Assembly (NCBI RefSeq): GCF_932526225.1
Contig: NC_064042.1
Coordinates: 4,139,001-4,203,000 of the forward strand
Length of the DNA stretch: 64,000 bases
Origin: Nematostella vectensis
Lineage: Eukaryota > Cnidaria > Anthozoa > Actiniaria > Edwardsiidae
Reading direction: 5' to 3'
The first letter of the stretch is position 1. Each line of letters begins with the position of its first letter. Below the pieces are notes generated by a model. It was given only the letters and a program-made list of their open reading frames with translations, was not told the origin of the DNA and did not search any database. A program made the translations under genes and the position numbers. Shown here one piece after another: positions 10,990 through 22,949 of the stretch.

Positions 10990-12602
10990 CCCATCATAGA
11001 AGTTTATAAATAATTTTTTTTAATCAAAACAATACTCCGACAAGTTTTGCCCTTGTGCAGAATAGGTCGTGGATGTAACAGCATTCCACAGATTTGAAAT
11101 AATATATTTAGATTGTTTAGATGCCATACTGTAATTTTTATGTATTGATTTAGTGGCGATTCTCTCCTTCATTGGACCGAATATTCAGAAAAATGTCTGG
11201 AAATTGAAATCCAAAAATATATCTTCTTTCATGCATTACATATTGGTGCACCCACCATTTACCATATAGTGGCCTTAATGTTGGTGGCCTACTCCAAAAT
11301 GAATGCAATGAAGAAAAAACAAATTGATTTTGGAAGCAAATCCTAAAAAAAAACATCTAAGGCATCACTGACAGTGCTAAAATGCTAACTTCTAATTTCA
11401 AACCAAACCCTTTCATTGATCTATGTTTGGGGTAGAGAGGAAGGAAAGAATATCAATTGACTAAAAAATAGTCGACGGGGGAGGAGATATAAAAGGAATT
11501 GAGTCAACTTGAAAGGTTTGTTGAAAAAATTATAACAGTAATGAAAATAATTTGATTGAACATTTCTTAACATTTCCCCTTTCCCATTATCTTAACCCTT
11601 TCATCACCACAGGCCTCTAAAGAGGCCATGTCTATGCTATTCAAGCTATGTGAACAGAATTCTATTATTGAAAAAGAACAAGGTTGTTGCTAGTGTTATA
11701 AAGTTTAAGTATCTTGCCCTAAAAAAAACCCTTTCCTTAATAAAAGTTTCATTAATGTACATTTGTAAAGCTACATTCTGACAAGCTTTGTCCTTGCGAA
11801 GAACAAGTAATGGATGAAACAGGATTTCAAAGATAGAATATAGTGTCAGACACAATTTTAGATAAGATGCAATACTGAAGTTTTAATGTACCATTTTAAG
11901 TGGTGATTTTCCATCCCCATGGGAATTAATATCTACAAATATACATCCAGTAATGCATTATATTTTGGTGTTTTTAGAAACCCTGGATCCAACCATTCCA
12001 ATGAAATAAATCTAAACCTTTAAAATAAATGTAATGGAAAAGGAAAGGAAATCCTAAAAAAAAGATATAAGTGAAAGTACTAAATGAAAATTTCTAATTT
12101 AAAAATCAAATCTGCTTATTAATTTATTTTTGGTGTAGAGGGGAAATAGCAAAGAGCATCAATTGCATAAAAATAGTCAACATGGAGAAGGAAAGGAAGA
12201 AATATGACTCTTCTTTAAATGTTTCAAAAGAAAATATAATAACAATAATGAGATAATTATATTCAGTACTTTCCTAAAATATCCCCTTTCCCATTATCTT
12301 TAGGTGAATAGAAAACTGTTTTCGTTACAGATTTATTATTTAAAAAGCAAAATTATGTTTTTAGTTTTATATAATATAAGTATCTGTTCTAAAAAAAACC
12401 TATTGAGTGTGTACTGCTGAATCACATAGTAATGCCCTAGTCATTTGAGCCCCCTCCCTTATGGTCCTGGGGAAGTCAGGGGTTAATGTAGGGTTTTAGA
12501 TTACTTTTTAACCAGAATATATCAAGAGGGGTGTTGGTATTGACTGTTTTTGACTCTTAACTTGGAAACAGGCTTTTATTAAAGTCTAATCCCCCACCCT
12601 TT
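10990..12602. repeat. Non-coding repeat block P1, itself made of two diverged units
   Basis: Bases about 10990-11735 and 11740-12400 are diverged copies of one unit of roughly 700 bp. Shared landmarks in order are ACAAG(T/C)TTTG(C/T)CCTTG, GATG(C/A)(C/A)ATACTG, AAATCCTAAAAAAAA, TGGGGTAGAG-like, and CATTTCCCCTTTCCCATTATC. From 11188 onward the block recurs almost unchanged at 14502-15925. The short frames it contains show no known protein. Confidence 0.72.
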
Positions 12603-13437
12603 CCTGGGACCATGTGTGTGGGGGTATAAAATGACTAGTGAATAAAAACTCCCTACTGTCTTTCAGACATGTCTTTCAAGACATGATTTTCAATTCTTAT
12701 GTCTTCCAGTCTTTAGCATTCATCTTGGCCCTCAGGTAGTCCCTGGTTCATAAAAGAGTAACATTTCTTTCAAAACAATCTTTTCATCAAGACATTTATA
12801 ATCTGACTAATTTCCACAAATATTTGAAAAAGTAATAATAAACACATGAGATGTAAGATGCAGACAATAACAATAAATATTGGCAACAGGGGTTGAATTT
12901 TGTTTTGTTTTTATCCTCGGTAAGGAAAATTTCTCTTGTAAGTTGAAAAAGTTGTTGTATCTTCTAAGGATATGTATCTTCTTAGGACTAAGAGCACAGG
13001 ATATAAAGACAAGAACGGTCTTTTTTACCAGTATATGACAAATGCAACACGATATTGGTTAGCCTTTATGAAATATTTCAACAGAATCAAGAATAAAGAT
13101 AGAACAAAGAATGTCAAAACAAAAGGTGTTATGCTCATTCTCAAAAAAAGTCCTTCGATCACACCCAAAGTTCTAACTATTATGGGTAAGAATTGCTGTT
13201 GACCAAACGCAAAGTGGTATCCCTGTTTCTAGAGTCTCCCCCGGGGTCGACGCAACTCCTTTTGCCATCCACTATATCCACTAAATTGTCAAAATTAGCT
13301 ATCGCGACTCCCCTGAACGTTCGTGGGATAAGAACCAATGGAGTTTGGGTGGACCAAGGTAGTTTGCTTGAGAGGCAAAGTGGGGAGGAACGTAGAGGAG
13401 AGAGGAGAAGACAGAGGGGAGGGGCTGGACAGACAAG
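12603..13437. other. Unique spacer between P1 and Q1, no gene seen
   Basis: This stretch is absent from the second copy of the duplication. It contains an open frame of 76 codons (12972-13202) with no recognisable similarity and a purine-rich tract near 13380-13430. Confidence 0.4.
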
Positions 13438-14501
13438 AGCAGTGGTAAGGACGCAAGAAGCGATATGGGAATTTAAGCACGAACGAAATAAATGAAATTT
13501 GTTTATAATATTTTATTATTATGTTTCAAATAACCGGGTTTAGGATTGATAACAAAAAGCGTGTGAAATACAAAAATCGTAAAATACCATTCGCAAAATA
13601 GTTTATGTTAGTAGTAAAACAGTGTAATAGTTATTTTTTGGGGTTCTCTAACCACTTGTAACGAATTCTTTTATCATATAAACTATGACCACTTAGCTGG
13701 GGGGGGGGGGGGTACCAGTTTGACTTCTTCGCTGTTACAACTGCTTTATACGGTGTGTACAAGACGATTTACAAGTAGATATTAAGATGATCTTAAGAAT
13801 AATAATTTGAGGTATCATATCAACCCCCTTTGTATCTCCCTAAGACGGGGAGCCCAAACGGAGAACCTTCACTGACACCCCGAAAAGCATTTAGTTTCGT
13901 TTGGATAAGGTTTTTAGCCTATGGGTGGCGACCTTCCTACGTAGGTGTGCCAGTGACTTACCCTTGGACTGCCGTGACCTACGTAATAATTACATGGTTA
14001 TTATTGACTACGGAGGTAACACACTATTAACGCATTATTAACTCCCGGCACAAATTGGCGGTAAATTGTTTAAAATTACAAAGTTATAAAAATAGCGAAA
14101 CCCATCACCTTGCGTTAATTTCCCGCGTGACAAGTACTAGCGTATCCCCGACACCCTGTTATAATTGTCCCGCGTGACACCACCCTATGAACCTCAAACA
14201 GTGCAAGGCGTGTTGTTTCGGGTCTACACAATAGGATACCTTGGATGGAATTCCAAAGACTACTACCAAGTATTCAGCCAATCCCAAGTTAAAGCGTCGG
14301 AAGATATTTGTGATACTGAGTAGCAATAGAAGCAGTTCGAGGGTTTCGTTTAGAACGGTCGTGTTTATCCTGATTGTTTCGGATATTTTACAGCGTGATG
14401 ATAGCGATGATACCATGATAGACAGCATCGGGAATCCTTGAGGATTTCTCCAGTTCAGTGTGATTGGTAACATGCAGTTACACGGTAACAGATGTGACAA
14501 T
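13438..14501. repeat. Spacer block Q1
   Basis: About 1.06 kb, nearly identical to 15926-16993. I noticed only a few substitutions and a different poly-G length at about 13699. It is a diverged relative of the spacers at about 29320-29860 and 63290-63640 that precede other array satellites (shared GATAGGATACCTTG and ATAGCGA landmarks). Confidence 0.75.
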
Positions 14502-15925
14502 TATTCAGAAAAATGTCTGGAAATTGAAATCCAAAAATATATCTTCTTTCATGCATTACATATTGGTGCACCCACCATTTACCATATAGTGGCCTTAATG
14601 TTGGTGGCCTACTCCAAAATGAATGCAATGAAGAAAAAACAAATTGATTTTGGAAGCAAATCCTAAAAAAAAACATCTAAGGCATCACTGACAGTGCTAA
14701 AATGCTAACTTCTAATTTCAAACCAAACCCTTTCATTGATCTATGTTTGGGGTAGAGAGGAAGGAAAGAATATCAATTGACTAAAAAATAGTCGACGGGG
14801 GAGGAGATATAAAAGGAATTGAGTCAACTTGAAAGGTTTGTTGAAAAAATTATAACAGTAATGAAAATAATTTGATTGAACATTTCTTGACATTTCCCCT
14901 TTCCCATTATCTTAACCCTTTCATCACCACAGGCCTCTAAAGAGGCCATGTCTATGCTATTCAAGCTATGTGAACAGAATTCTATTATTGAAAAAGAACA
15001 AGGTTGTTGCTAGTGTTATAAAGTTTAAGTATCTTGCCCTAAAAAAAACCCTTTCCTTAATAAAAGTTTCATTAATGTACATTTGTAAAGCTACATTCTG
15101 ACAAGCTTTGTCCTTGCGAAGAACAAGTAATGGATGAAACAGGATTTCAAAGATAGAATATAGTGTCAGACACAATTTTAGATAAGATGCAATACTGAAG
15201 TTTTAATGTACCATTTTAAGTGGTGATTTTCCATCCCCATGGGAATTAATATCTACAAATATACATCCAGTAATGCATTATATTTTGGTGTTTTTAGAAA
15301 CCCTGGATCCAACCATTCCAATGAAATAAATCTAAACCTTTAAAATAAATGTAATGGAAAAGGAAAGGAAATCCTAAAAAAAAGATATAAGTGAAAGTAC
15401 TAAATGAAAATTTCTAATTTAAAAATCAAATCTGCTTATTAATTTATTTTTGGTGTAGAGGGGAAATAGCAAAGAGCATCAATTGCATAAAAATAGTCAA
15501 CATGGAGAAGGAAAGGAAGAAATATGACTCTTCTTTAAATGTTTCAAAAGAAAATATAATAACAATAATGAGATAATTATATTCAGTACTTTCCTAAAAT
15601 ATCCCCTTTCCCATTATCTTTAGGTGAATAGAAAACTGTTTTCGTTACAGATTTATTATTTAAAAAGCAAAATTATGTTTTTAGTTTTATATAATATAAG
15701 TATCTTGTTCTAAAAAAAAACCTATTGAGTGTGTACTGCTGAATCACATAGTAATGCCCTAGTCATTTGAGCCCCCTCCCTTATGGTCCTGGGGAAGTCA
15801 GGGGTTAATGTAGGGTTTTAGATTACTTTTTAACCAGAATATATCAAGAGGGGTGTTGGTATTGACTGTTTTTGACTCTTAACTTGGAAACAGGCTTTTA
15901 TTAAAGTCTAATCCCCCACCCTTTC
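14502..15925. repeat. Repeat block P2, near-identical copy of 11188-12602
   Basis: The copies differ by isolated changes, for example CTTAACATT versus CTTGACATT near 14888 and one extra base near 15705. The block ends abruptly at a CCCACCCTTTC junction, where copy Q2 begins. Confidence 0.8.
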
Positions 15926-16993
15926 AGCAGTGGTAAGGACGCAAGAAGCGATATGGGAATTTAAGCACGAACGAAATAAATGAAATTTGTTTATAATATT
16001 TTATTATTATGTTTCAAATAACCGGGTTTAGGATTGATAACAAAAAGCGTGTGAAATACAAAAATCGTAAAATACCATTCGCAAAATAGTTTATGTTAGT
16101 AGTAAAACAGTGTAATAGTTATTTTTTGGGGTTCTCTAACCACTTGTAACGAATTCTTTTATCATATAAACTATGACCACTTAGCTGGGGGGGGGGGGGG
16201 GGGTACCAGTTTGACTTCTTCGCTGTTACAACTGCTTTATACGGTGTGTACAAGACGATTTACAAGTAGATATTAAGATGATCTTAAGAATAATAATTTG
16301 AGGTATCATATCAACCCCCTTTGTATCTCCCTAAGACGGGGAGCCCAAACGGAGAACCTTCACTGACACCCCGAAAAGCATTTAGTTTCGTTTGGATAAG
16401 GTTTTTAGCCTATGGGTGGCGACCTTCCTACGTAGGTGTGCCAGTGACTTACCCTTGGACTGCCGTGACCTACGTAACAATTACATGGTTATTATTGACT
16501 ACGGAGGTAACACACTATTAACGCATTATTAACTCCCGGCACAAATTGGCGGTAAATTGTTTAAAATTACAAAGTTATAAAAATAGCGAAACCCATCACC
16601 TTGCGTTAATTTCCCGCGTGACAAGTACTAGCGTATCCCCGACACCCTGTTATAATTGTCCCGCGTGACACCACCCTATGAACCTCAAACTGTGCAAGGC
16701 GTGTTGTTTCGGGTCTACACAATAGGATACCTTGGATGGAATTCCAAAGACTACTACCCAGTATTCAGCCAATCCCAAGTTAAAGCGTCGGAAGATATTT
16801 GTGATACTGAGTAGCAATAGAAGCAGTTCGAGGGTTTCGTTTAGAACGGTCGTGTTTATCCTGATTGTTTCGGATATTTTACAGCGTGATGATAGCGATG
16901 ATACCATGATAGACAGCATCGGGAATCCTTGAGGATTTCTCCAGTTCAGTGTGATTGGTAACATGCAGTTACACGGTAACAGATGTGACAATT
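15926..16993. repeat. Spacer block Q2, near-identical copy of 13438-14501
   Basis: Matches Q1 with few substitutions (for instance TAATAATTA versus TAACAATTA near 16477) and a longer G run at about 16187-16203. It leads into the satellite. Confidence 0.8.
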
Positions 16994-17199
16994 GTGATAT
17001 GGACCTCACGCGTTCGTAGCATTGTAGGGTAACAAAAATCTATTGGGGTATAATAATACGAGTTATGATGGTAATTCTAGTGACTAAAACGTTTGATAAT
17101 ATTAACCTGTATACGAGGTTTTTTCAGCTATAATAGCGCTGGTATTATCTTTGTACACGATTGCAAGGGTCTGTGGGACTATCTTACGCGCGAGTGGTA

Positions 17200-18480
17200 T
17201 TTCTAGAGCCTACCCTTTGATCACACGGATCCTCGATATGAGCATCTTATGCGCTAGTGACTCTACTGCCTACCCTTTGATCACATGGATCCTCGTTTTG
17301 AGCATCTTATGCGCTAGTGACTCTACTGCCTACCCGTTGATCTCATGGATCCTCGATATGAGCATCCTACGCACTAGTGACTCTACTGCCTACCCTTTGA
17401 TAACATGGATCCACGATATGAGCATCTTATGCGCTAGTAACTCTACTGCCTTCCCGCTGATAACATGGATCCGCGATATGGGCATCTTATGCGCTAGTGA
17501 CTCTACTGCCTACCCTTTGATCACATGGGTCCGCGATATGAACAACTTATGCGCTAGTGACTCTACTGCCTACCCTTTGATCACATGGATCCGCGATATA
17601 GAGCATCTTATGCGCTAGTAACTCTACTGCCTACCCTTTGATCACATGGATCCTCGATATGAGCATTTCACGCGCTAATAACTCTACTGCCTACCCTTTG
17701 ATCACATCGATCCGCGATATGAGCATCTTATGCGCTAGTAACTCTACTGCCTACCCTTTGATCACATGGATCCTCGATATGAGCATTTCACGCGCTAATG
17801 ACTCTACTGCCTACCCTTTGATCACATGGATCCGCGATATGAGCATCTTATGCGCTAGTGACTCTACTGCCTATCCTTTGATCACATGGATCCTCGATAT
17901 GAGCATCTTATGCGCTAGTAACTCTACTGCCTACCCTTTGATCACATGGATCCTCGATATGAGCATTTCACGCGCTAATAACTCTACTGCCTACCCTTTG
18001 ATCACATCGATCCGCGATATGAGCATCTTATGCGCTAGTAACTCTACTGCCTATCCTTTGACAACATGGATCCTCGATATGAGCATTTCACGCGCTAATG
18101 ACTCTACTGCCTACCCTTTGATCACATGGATCCGCGATATGAGCATCTTATGCGCTAGTGACTCTACTGCCTATCCTTTGATCACATGGATCCTCGATAT
18201 GAGCATCTTATGCGCTAGTAACTCTACTGCCTACCCTTTGATCACACGGATCCTCGATATTAGCATCTTATGCGCTAGTAACTCTACTGCCTACCCTTTG
18301 ATCACACGGATCCTCGATAAGAGCATCCTACGCACTAGTGACTTTACTGCCTACCCGTTGATCACACGGATTCTCGATATGAGCATTTCACGCGCTAGTA
18401 ACTCTACTGCCTACCCTTTGATCACATGGATCCGCGATATGAGCATCTTATGAGCTAGTGACTCTACTGCCTACCCGTTG
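17200..18480. repeat. 60-bp satellite, about 21 units, derived from the receptor 3' coding end
   Basis: Units repeat every 60 bases (one 61-base unit near 17600), with landmarks GATCACATGGATCC, GAGCATCTTATGCGCTAGTG and ACTCTACTGCCTACCC. Read on the minus strand each unit carries codons equivalent to DPC(D)QRVGSRVTSA followed by TAA, matching the real C-terminus of gene A in the last unit. The long plus-strand frames over it (155 and 271 codons) are side effects of a 60-base, stop-free period. Confidence 0.9.
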
Positions 18481-19047
18481 ATAACATGGATCCGTGGCTT
18501 TAGTCCTGTGCAACTCCTGGTACTCACTCCCTCTTATGTCTGAGCCTACACCCCTCACGTCCCTAACACCAGGCCTGGCCGCAATGCGTGTCCCAGGATG
18601 CAGTGGGGCATACTGCGCATTCTCGCTGTGTTGTGTCGTCGCCTGTAAAGATTGGTACACTTCACGTGGTAAACCTTGTTTTCTTGTGTTCTCATAACCT
18701 GGCTCGCCTTGATCACCTGTGCCGTTCCTTGCTCTCGTCGCGAGGGGATTCTCTCTACTCATTCTCGTGCTATCGACGCTATCGTACTGGCGATTGTCTG
18801 ACACGTGCTGATCCCGTGACGGGTTGTTTATAGCTTCATACTGAGTGACATTGCCCCCTTTCGTTACATCATCGTATTGCGTGACGTTTCTACGGTTGGG
18901 TGTTCGTACTGGTGCATTATTCACTGGTTCGTATTGTGGAATGGGGTCAGGGATGGGTCCCTTATTTTCCGATGGGGCGACCTTATAGTCTCCCATCTCT
19001 GGAGTTGTGTGCTGGTCTTGGTTCGCATTTTCTCGCATTGCCACATT
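18448..19047 (-). CDS. Gene A last exon: tyrosine-rich cytoplasmic tail
   Basis: The exon starts in phase 0 after AG at 19048-19049 and ends at TAA (18450-18448), giving 199 codons plus stop. Tyrosine motifs in order are YKVA, YEPV, YDDV, YEAI, YDSV, YENT, YQSL, YAPL, YQEL, YQRV. YDDV-x8-YEAI and YQSL-x11-YAPL have ITAM spacing (YxxL/I-x6-12-YxxL/I, with V once). YENT fits a Grb2-type YxN site. The last 17 or so codons lie inside the first satellite unit. No kinase or other fold is seen. Confidence 0.85.
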   Translation of the reverse strand, partial: NVAMRENANQDQHTTPEMGDYKVAPSENKGPIPDPIPQYEPVNNAPVRTPNRRNVTQYDDVTKGGNVTQYEAINNPSRDQHVSDNRQYDSVDSTRMSRENPLATRARNGTGDQGEPGYENTRKQGLPREVYQSLQATTQHSENAQYAPLHPGTRIAARPGVRDVRGVGSDIRGSEYQELHRTKATDPCYQRVGSRVTSS

Positions 19048-19142
19048 CTGAAGAATAATAGATTGTTTATAACATTGTTTATTGGTACCTCACTTCTTAA
19101 GATGTAATATGAACTCCAGAAGAAAGAGAAATAAATGTTTAC

Positions 19143-19179
19143 CTGGAATCCAGAGTAGCCTGGGTTATCAGCTTCAGGT
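19143..19179 (-). CDS. Gene A 37-bp micro-exon
   Basis: AG at 19180-19181 and GTAAAC donor; it encodes PEADNPGYSGFQ with one leading base. Phases match the 22-bp exon before it and the tail exon after it. It is identical in length to 30796-30832 in gene B. Confidence 0.8.
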
Positions 19180-19254
19180 CTGTGGGGAAAAGGTTATGTT
19201 AACTCAAAAACAAGAATATGTAACGACAGCTGGAGAGTATCAAGTTTTTCATAC

Positions 19255-19276
19255 CTTCTTTTCCTTGTTGTAAGAC
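19255..19276 (-). CDS. Gene A 22-bp micro-exon, basic juxtamembrane segment
   Basis: AG at 19277-19278 and GTATGA donor. With the flanking phases it gives GLTTRKRR just inside the membrane helix, a typical positive stop-transfer segment. Gene B has the same exon at 30908-30929. Confidence 0.78.
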
Positions 19277-19689
19277 CTGCAAAACAAGAAAAGAAAAAAA
19301 CTTCATTACATATTATTATTGAAATGAGTAATCAAAATGCAGAAAAGCTGTTTCTTAGCGTTGTTAATAACATATTTAGGCTACATTTACTGCTGTTGAG
19401 CCGTGAACGCTTTCCCACAAATGACAAATTCAACAATGTTTATTACTCGGTAGTAGTTCATTTAAGCTTGACTTATAGGATCAATAAAAACAACAACTGA
19501 AATATATGCATTTTTAAAATATACTAGGAATCTAGTACGGCAGATAATTAGATAATGTGTAAAAAAGTCTGACTCGGATACCTTTGCTTTAGACACCCCC
19601 GCAAGTACCAGACAAAGGGCACAGGACGATTTTATCTTTTATTAGGTATAGATACATATTCTTTACTGTTTCAGAACGCCAAAAGACCA

Positions 19690-19790
19690 CATTTGACTTC
19701 GCGGCGACAACGTTTTGGCTTTGCGGCGATCGCTCAAATAGTTGTCGCCGCGAAGCTCGGATCTCTGGTAACCAGGGTAGGGGAGGTCAA
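19690..19790. repeat. Small hairpin repeat in intron
   Basis: CTTCGCGGCGACAACG and its near inverse TTGTCGCCGCGAAGC lie within 70 bases. The same structure is in gene B's equivalent intron at about 31520-31590, so it predates the duplication. Confidence 0.6.
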
Positions 19791-19991
19791 ACAAGTCTTG
19801 GGGTTTCTCCTGGGGGGGTCAACAAAGTTTTGATGTTGACAAAAGGGGGGGGGTTGTACAGAAAACTCAAGTGGAGTGGGGCTGAATACCGACCCCCCCC
19901 CCCTCGGCCATAAATAATGAAAACTCTTTTAGTACTACTTCGAGGATGGCTGAAATGTTACATATAACATAAACATATCTGACGGACTTAC

Positions 19992-20105
19992 CTGCCCTCT
20001 TCAGCACCACGATGTAGACAATCAGACCAAAGATAACCAAGAACAAGATGGCGACCAGCACAGCGAGACCAACAATGGTTGAGTTCTGATCATTTACCTC
20101 GACAG
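19992..20105 (-). CDS. Gene A exon: transmembrane helix
   Basis: 114 bp, phase 1 both ends. It encodes a run of hydrophobic residues (IVGLAVLVAILFLVIFGLIV) followed by YIVVLKRA, that is, a single-pass helix with a basic cytoplasmic edge. This makes the family type I membrane proteins. Confidence 0.9.
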
Positions 20106-20285
20106 CTGGAGCAAAGTGTAATATAGACCGTATAAGATACATAAAGTAGAGGTGTAAAATGTGACGTAGCGATATTACTCTCCTACTGGTGTCTAATCAC
20201 GTGACAAACTCGTGGATCTGAAAGGAGCTATTCTGGTAGTCACTTGACAAGAACTCGTGCCTAGCCCTGATGATCAACTGAAAAG

Positions 20286-20538
20286 CACACGGTGGGGATG
20301 GTACTTATGATCACGTGACTAGCACACGTACCTTTGGGGGTGGTACTGATGGTCATAGGACTAACACGCTTATCTGTGGGGTGGTACTGATGGTCACGTG
20401 ACTAGCAAGCTTATCTGTGGGGGTGGTACCGATGGTCACGTGACCACCATACGAACTATGATGTGGTCCTGATGATCACGTGACTAGCACACGTACCTGT
20501 TGGTGTGGTCCTGATGATCACGTGATTAGCACACATAC
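20286..20538. repeat. Minisatellite made from the FN3 exon end and its splice donor (gene A)
   Basis: Repeats of about 57 bp contain CACGTGACTAGCACACGTACCTGTGGGTGTGGT-like sequence; the longest common core is GTGACTAGCACACG. Each fuller unit holds the exon's last bases plus a GTA(C/T)GTG-type donor, so several decoy donors follow the true one. Confidence 0.7.
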
Positions 20539-20823
20539 CTGTGGGTGTGGTCTTGATGTACACCGTGTCACGCCTTGTGTCTCCCCGCACCGACACAGTG
20601 ACCTCCACCTCGTACAGGGTGTCAGGCTCAAGATCATCCAACACGCACGACAGCGAGACTGGACTACTGACACCTGATGACGCCACCCAGTCACGTGACG
20701 CTCTAGCTAGAGGTCTAGCGCGCATCGTGCATTGCGCATTACTATAGGGCTTTGACCACGAGACTTTGATTCTTTGATGGGTAGGCCTGACATCATCAAA
20801 CTTTGGCGCCTGTTGAGTATTCA
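20539..20823 (-). CDS. Gene A exon: fibronectin type III domain
   Basis: 285 bp, phase 1 both ends. It has APKFDDV, then VSWSKP (strand B Trp), SCVLDDLEPDTLYEVEVTVS, which is the FN3 signature (L-x-P-x-T-x-Y-x-V). Directly precedes the transmembrane exon. Confidence 0.88.
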
Positions 20824-20906
20824 CTGGAAGAGGAATGGCTTCGATAAACAAGCTCTATAAACCCAAGCCCATATATAAGCTTATAACTTAGCCTTTATGT
20901 TTTTAT

Positions 20907-21184
20907 AGGTAAGAAACCGAAAGGAACTAATGCTACAATGATGTCGATGACAATGCAAAGGAATATAAAATGATAACAAATGGTAACAACGACGAAGACG
21001 AGCTTCTTACCTCGCTGCATCTTGACATTTGATTACGACAATCGTTTGGCTTCTTAGCTAAACAGATTTGTCTTATGTATATGATTAAAGCAAGAAACCG
21101 AAAGGAACTGATACTGCTATGATGACGATGACAATGCTAGGGAATATAGTGACAAAAATAGTAACGACGATTACGACGATCTTC
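20907..21184. repeat. Tandem duplicate of intron plus partial SEA exon end
   Basis: AAGAAACCGAAAGGAACT occurs at about 20912 and 21094, each followed by similar sequence. The first copy ends in CTTACCTCGCTGCATCTTGACA (shown here only as the CTTACCTCGCTGC core), a relic of the SEA exon 3 end with its donor. Gene B has the same relic near 32820-32860. Confidence 0.65.
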
Positions 21185-21209
21185 CACTTGGCTTTACGCA
21201 GGCGCCGAC

Positions 21210-22551
21210 ATGGCTGCCACGTTTTCAAGAGCTCTGTGTATGCTCTTGGTTTTTCTCACTTTAATTCTAAATTTGAAGCAATTTAAAGTTGATTCAAGGG
21301 AAAATGAAATCTCGGGACTCCAATGTTCTCGGTTTCAAATTTCCTTTACGCGGAAATATCATGTGCGACGAGCGATTGTATCCTGGGGTGACCGAGGTTC
21401 GACCTTCATGGCGGCTGCCGAGCACTCAGTGTTACTGGACATTACCATCTGTATGGATGTTCATCCCCAACCAGGCCCGGAGCCAACAATTCAAGGGAGT
21501 GATAAGGGAAACAGCTCGAATTCAGAGAGTGGGAATATTTCTTACGACCGATTGAATCTCCTCTCTCTCAGGCATTCTGTGCCGAAGCCGGCAAAACCCG
21601 TCTTATCCGAATTGAAGTCACTAGATATCCTGGGCTATAGAGGCAGCAGAGGGGCGAACCAAAAGCATTACATCCCTGTGGTAGAAACCCGGCGCTTGAC
21701 TAGTGGAAAACTCTGTGACCGGAACATCAATAACAGCAGTCTGATCTACATTCCTCGAGAAAAGGCTACAACAACTTGCACAGCTCAGGCAACGGATCTT
21801 CCAGTTCCCAATCATTTTTTTCACCAATATTTGTGGACTGGCGAAAACAAAGAACCGTGTACGGGCCATAGTTGCGCTTGAGACACACTTTAGAACTCAG
21901 GATATAGATGTTTGCGTGGTCTCTGAAACACACCTTTCCACCGAAGTACCTGACGCGGTTGTTAGTATCCCCAATTATTTGATCTACAGGAGAGACAGAG
22001 GCTGGGCTGATTTGGACAAGAGAAAAATGGGCGGAGTTGCAATCTATCTACGGAACAACTTGAAGGTTTTGGACGTTTATCGTTCTAAACTTTATGAAAT
22101 GATTTGTTTAACTCCATCTTTGCCTTCAGGGCATCGCATGCTAATTTGTGGCCTTTACAATCCTCCAAAGCATGACTACCGTGACGAGGATCTAATGAGC
22201 TATTTAATTAGCTTTGTGGATTCTGTGTTGGACAAACACCCTGACACTGTTGTGGTATGTGGCGGTGATCTCAATAGACTGGACCTACAAGAACTAAAGG
22301 ATTTGTCTGGTTGGGACGTTCTGGTTGATTTCCATACGAGGGGCGATGCTATTCTTGACAATTGCTTGACCAATCGCCCGGATCTCTTTGGAAAATCATA
22401 TCCAGTTCACATGCTTATCAAAACAGACCACAATGGGTTTGCGCTGCCAGCGGTCTGTAAATTGAAGCCCATACGCAGGAAAGTGCAAGTGCGCGATTGC
22501 AGGGAACACCGGAAACAGGCGCTGTACATGGAGTTGGCTGAGACGGACTGA
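21210..22551 (+). pseudogene. LINE N-terminal and endonuclease part, frameshifted
   Basis: The first frame (21210-21881) holds DVHPQPGPEP, a motif that precedes the endonuclease in CR1/L2-type ORF2 proteins. The frame then changes at a run of seven T (21815-21821). The following frame carries the apurinic-like endonuclease marks SETHLS, GGDLN and KTDHNGF before a stop at 22551. Known family chemistry: it nicks target DNA to prime reverse transcription. Confidence 0.8.
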
Positions 22552-22949
22552 CTAAGGCAACAAATGTAAACGTAGCAGTGGGAGGATTGGAACAAAGAAT
22601 TCACACACTAATAGACAAGCACATGCCATTAAGATCAGTACAAATGTCAACACGAGACCCTGCATGGATGACGCCGCTAGTCAAATCTCTGTTTCGGGCG
22701 AAGTCGAGAATAGCTCCTACTCCAAATAACGAACAGGATTTCGGAGATAATTAGCCAGAACCGGAAGAATCCCTCTGCCATATTAGGCAGTCGCGATTGG
22801 TGGGCGAGTGTCGATTCCAAATCTCAACGTCGCGTTTCCAATTCTACGGTCGCACTGGATAAGACATCTTTAGACGGCCTTAACGAGTATTTCGACTCTG
22901 CCGTGACGACAACTATACGAAGCCCGTCTACTTAGAGATTGCAGAGGGT
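22552..22949 (+). pseudogene. LINE linker between endonuclease and RT, multiple stops
   Basis: Fragments of coding similarity in shifting frames (for example DPAWMTPLVKSLFRAKSR) connect the two domains, with at least two in-frame stops. Confidence 0.6.

Noticed and set aside
11150-11855. Small minus frames of 68-69 codons repeated at 14455-15175
   Set aside because: They are repeated only because the DNA block is duplicated; no domain, no splice context and no conservation between the older diverged units.
13499-14100. Possible tRNA or small RNA in the Q spacer
   Set aside because: No A-box/B-box pair or cloverleaf could be found by eye; a tRNAscan run would settle it.
17151-18453. Plus-strand open frames of 155 and 271 codons over the satellite
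   Set aside because: The frames follow from a 60-base period without stops; every residue change tracks unit variants, and the same units on the minus strand derive from a real exon end. No independent sign of coding.
20460-20538. Extra C-terminal residues after FN3 from reading past the donor
   Set aside because: The frame continues only because the minisatellite copies the exon end; the GTATGT donor at 20538 and the phase match to the TM exon define the true exon end.
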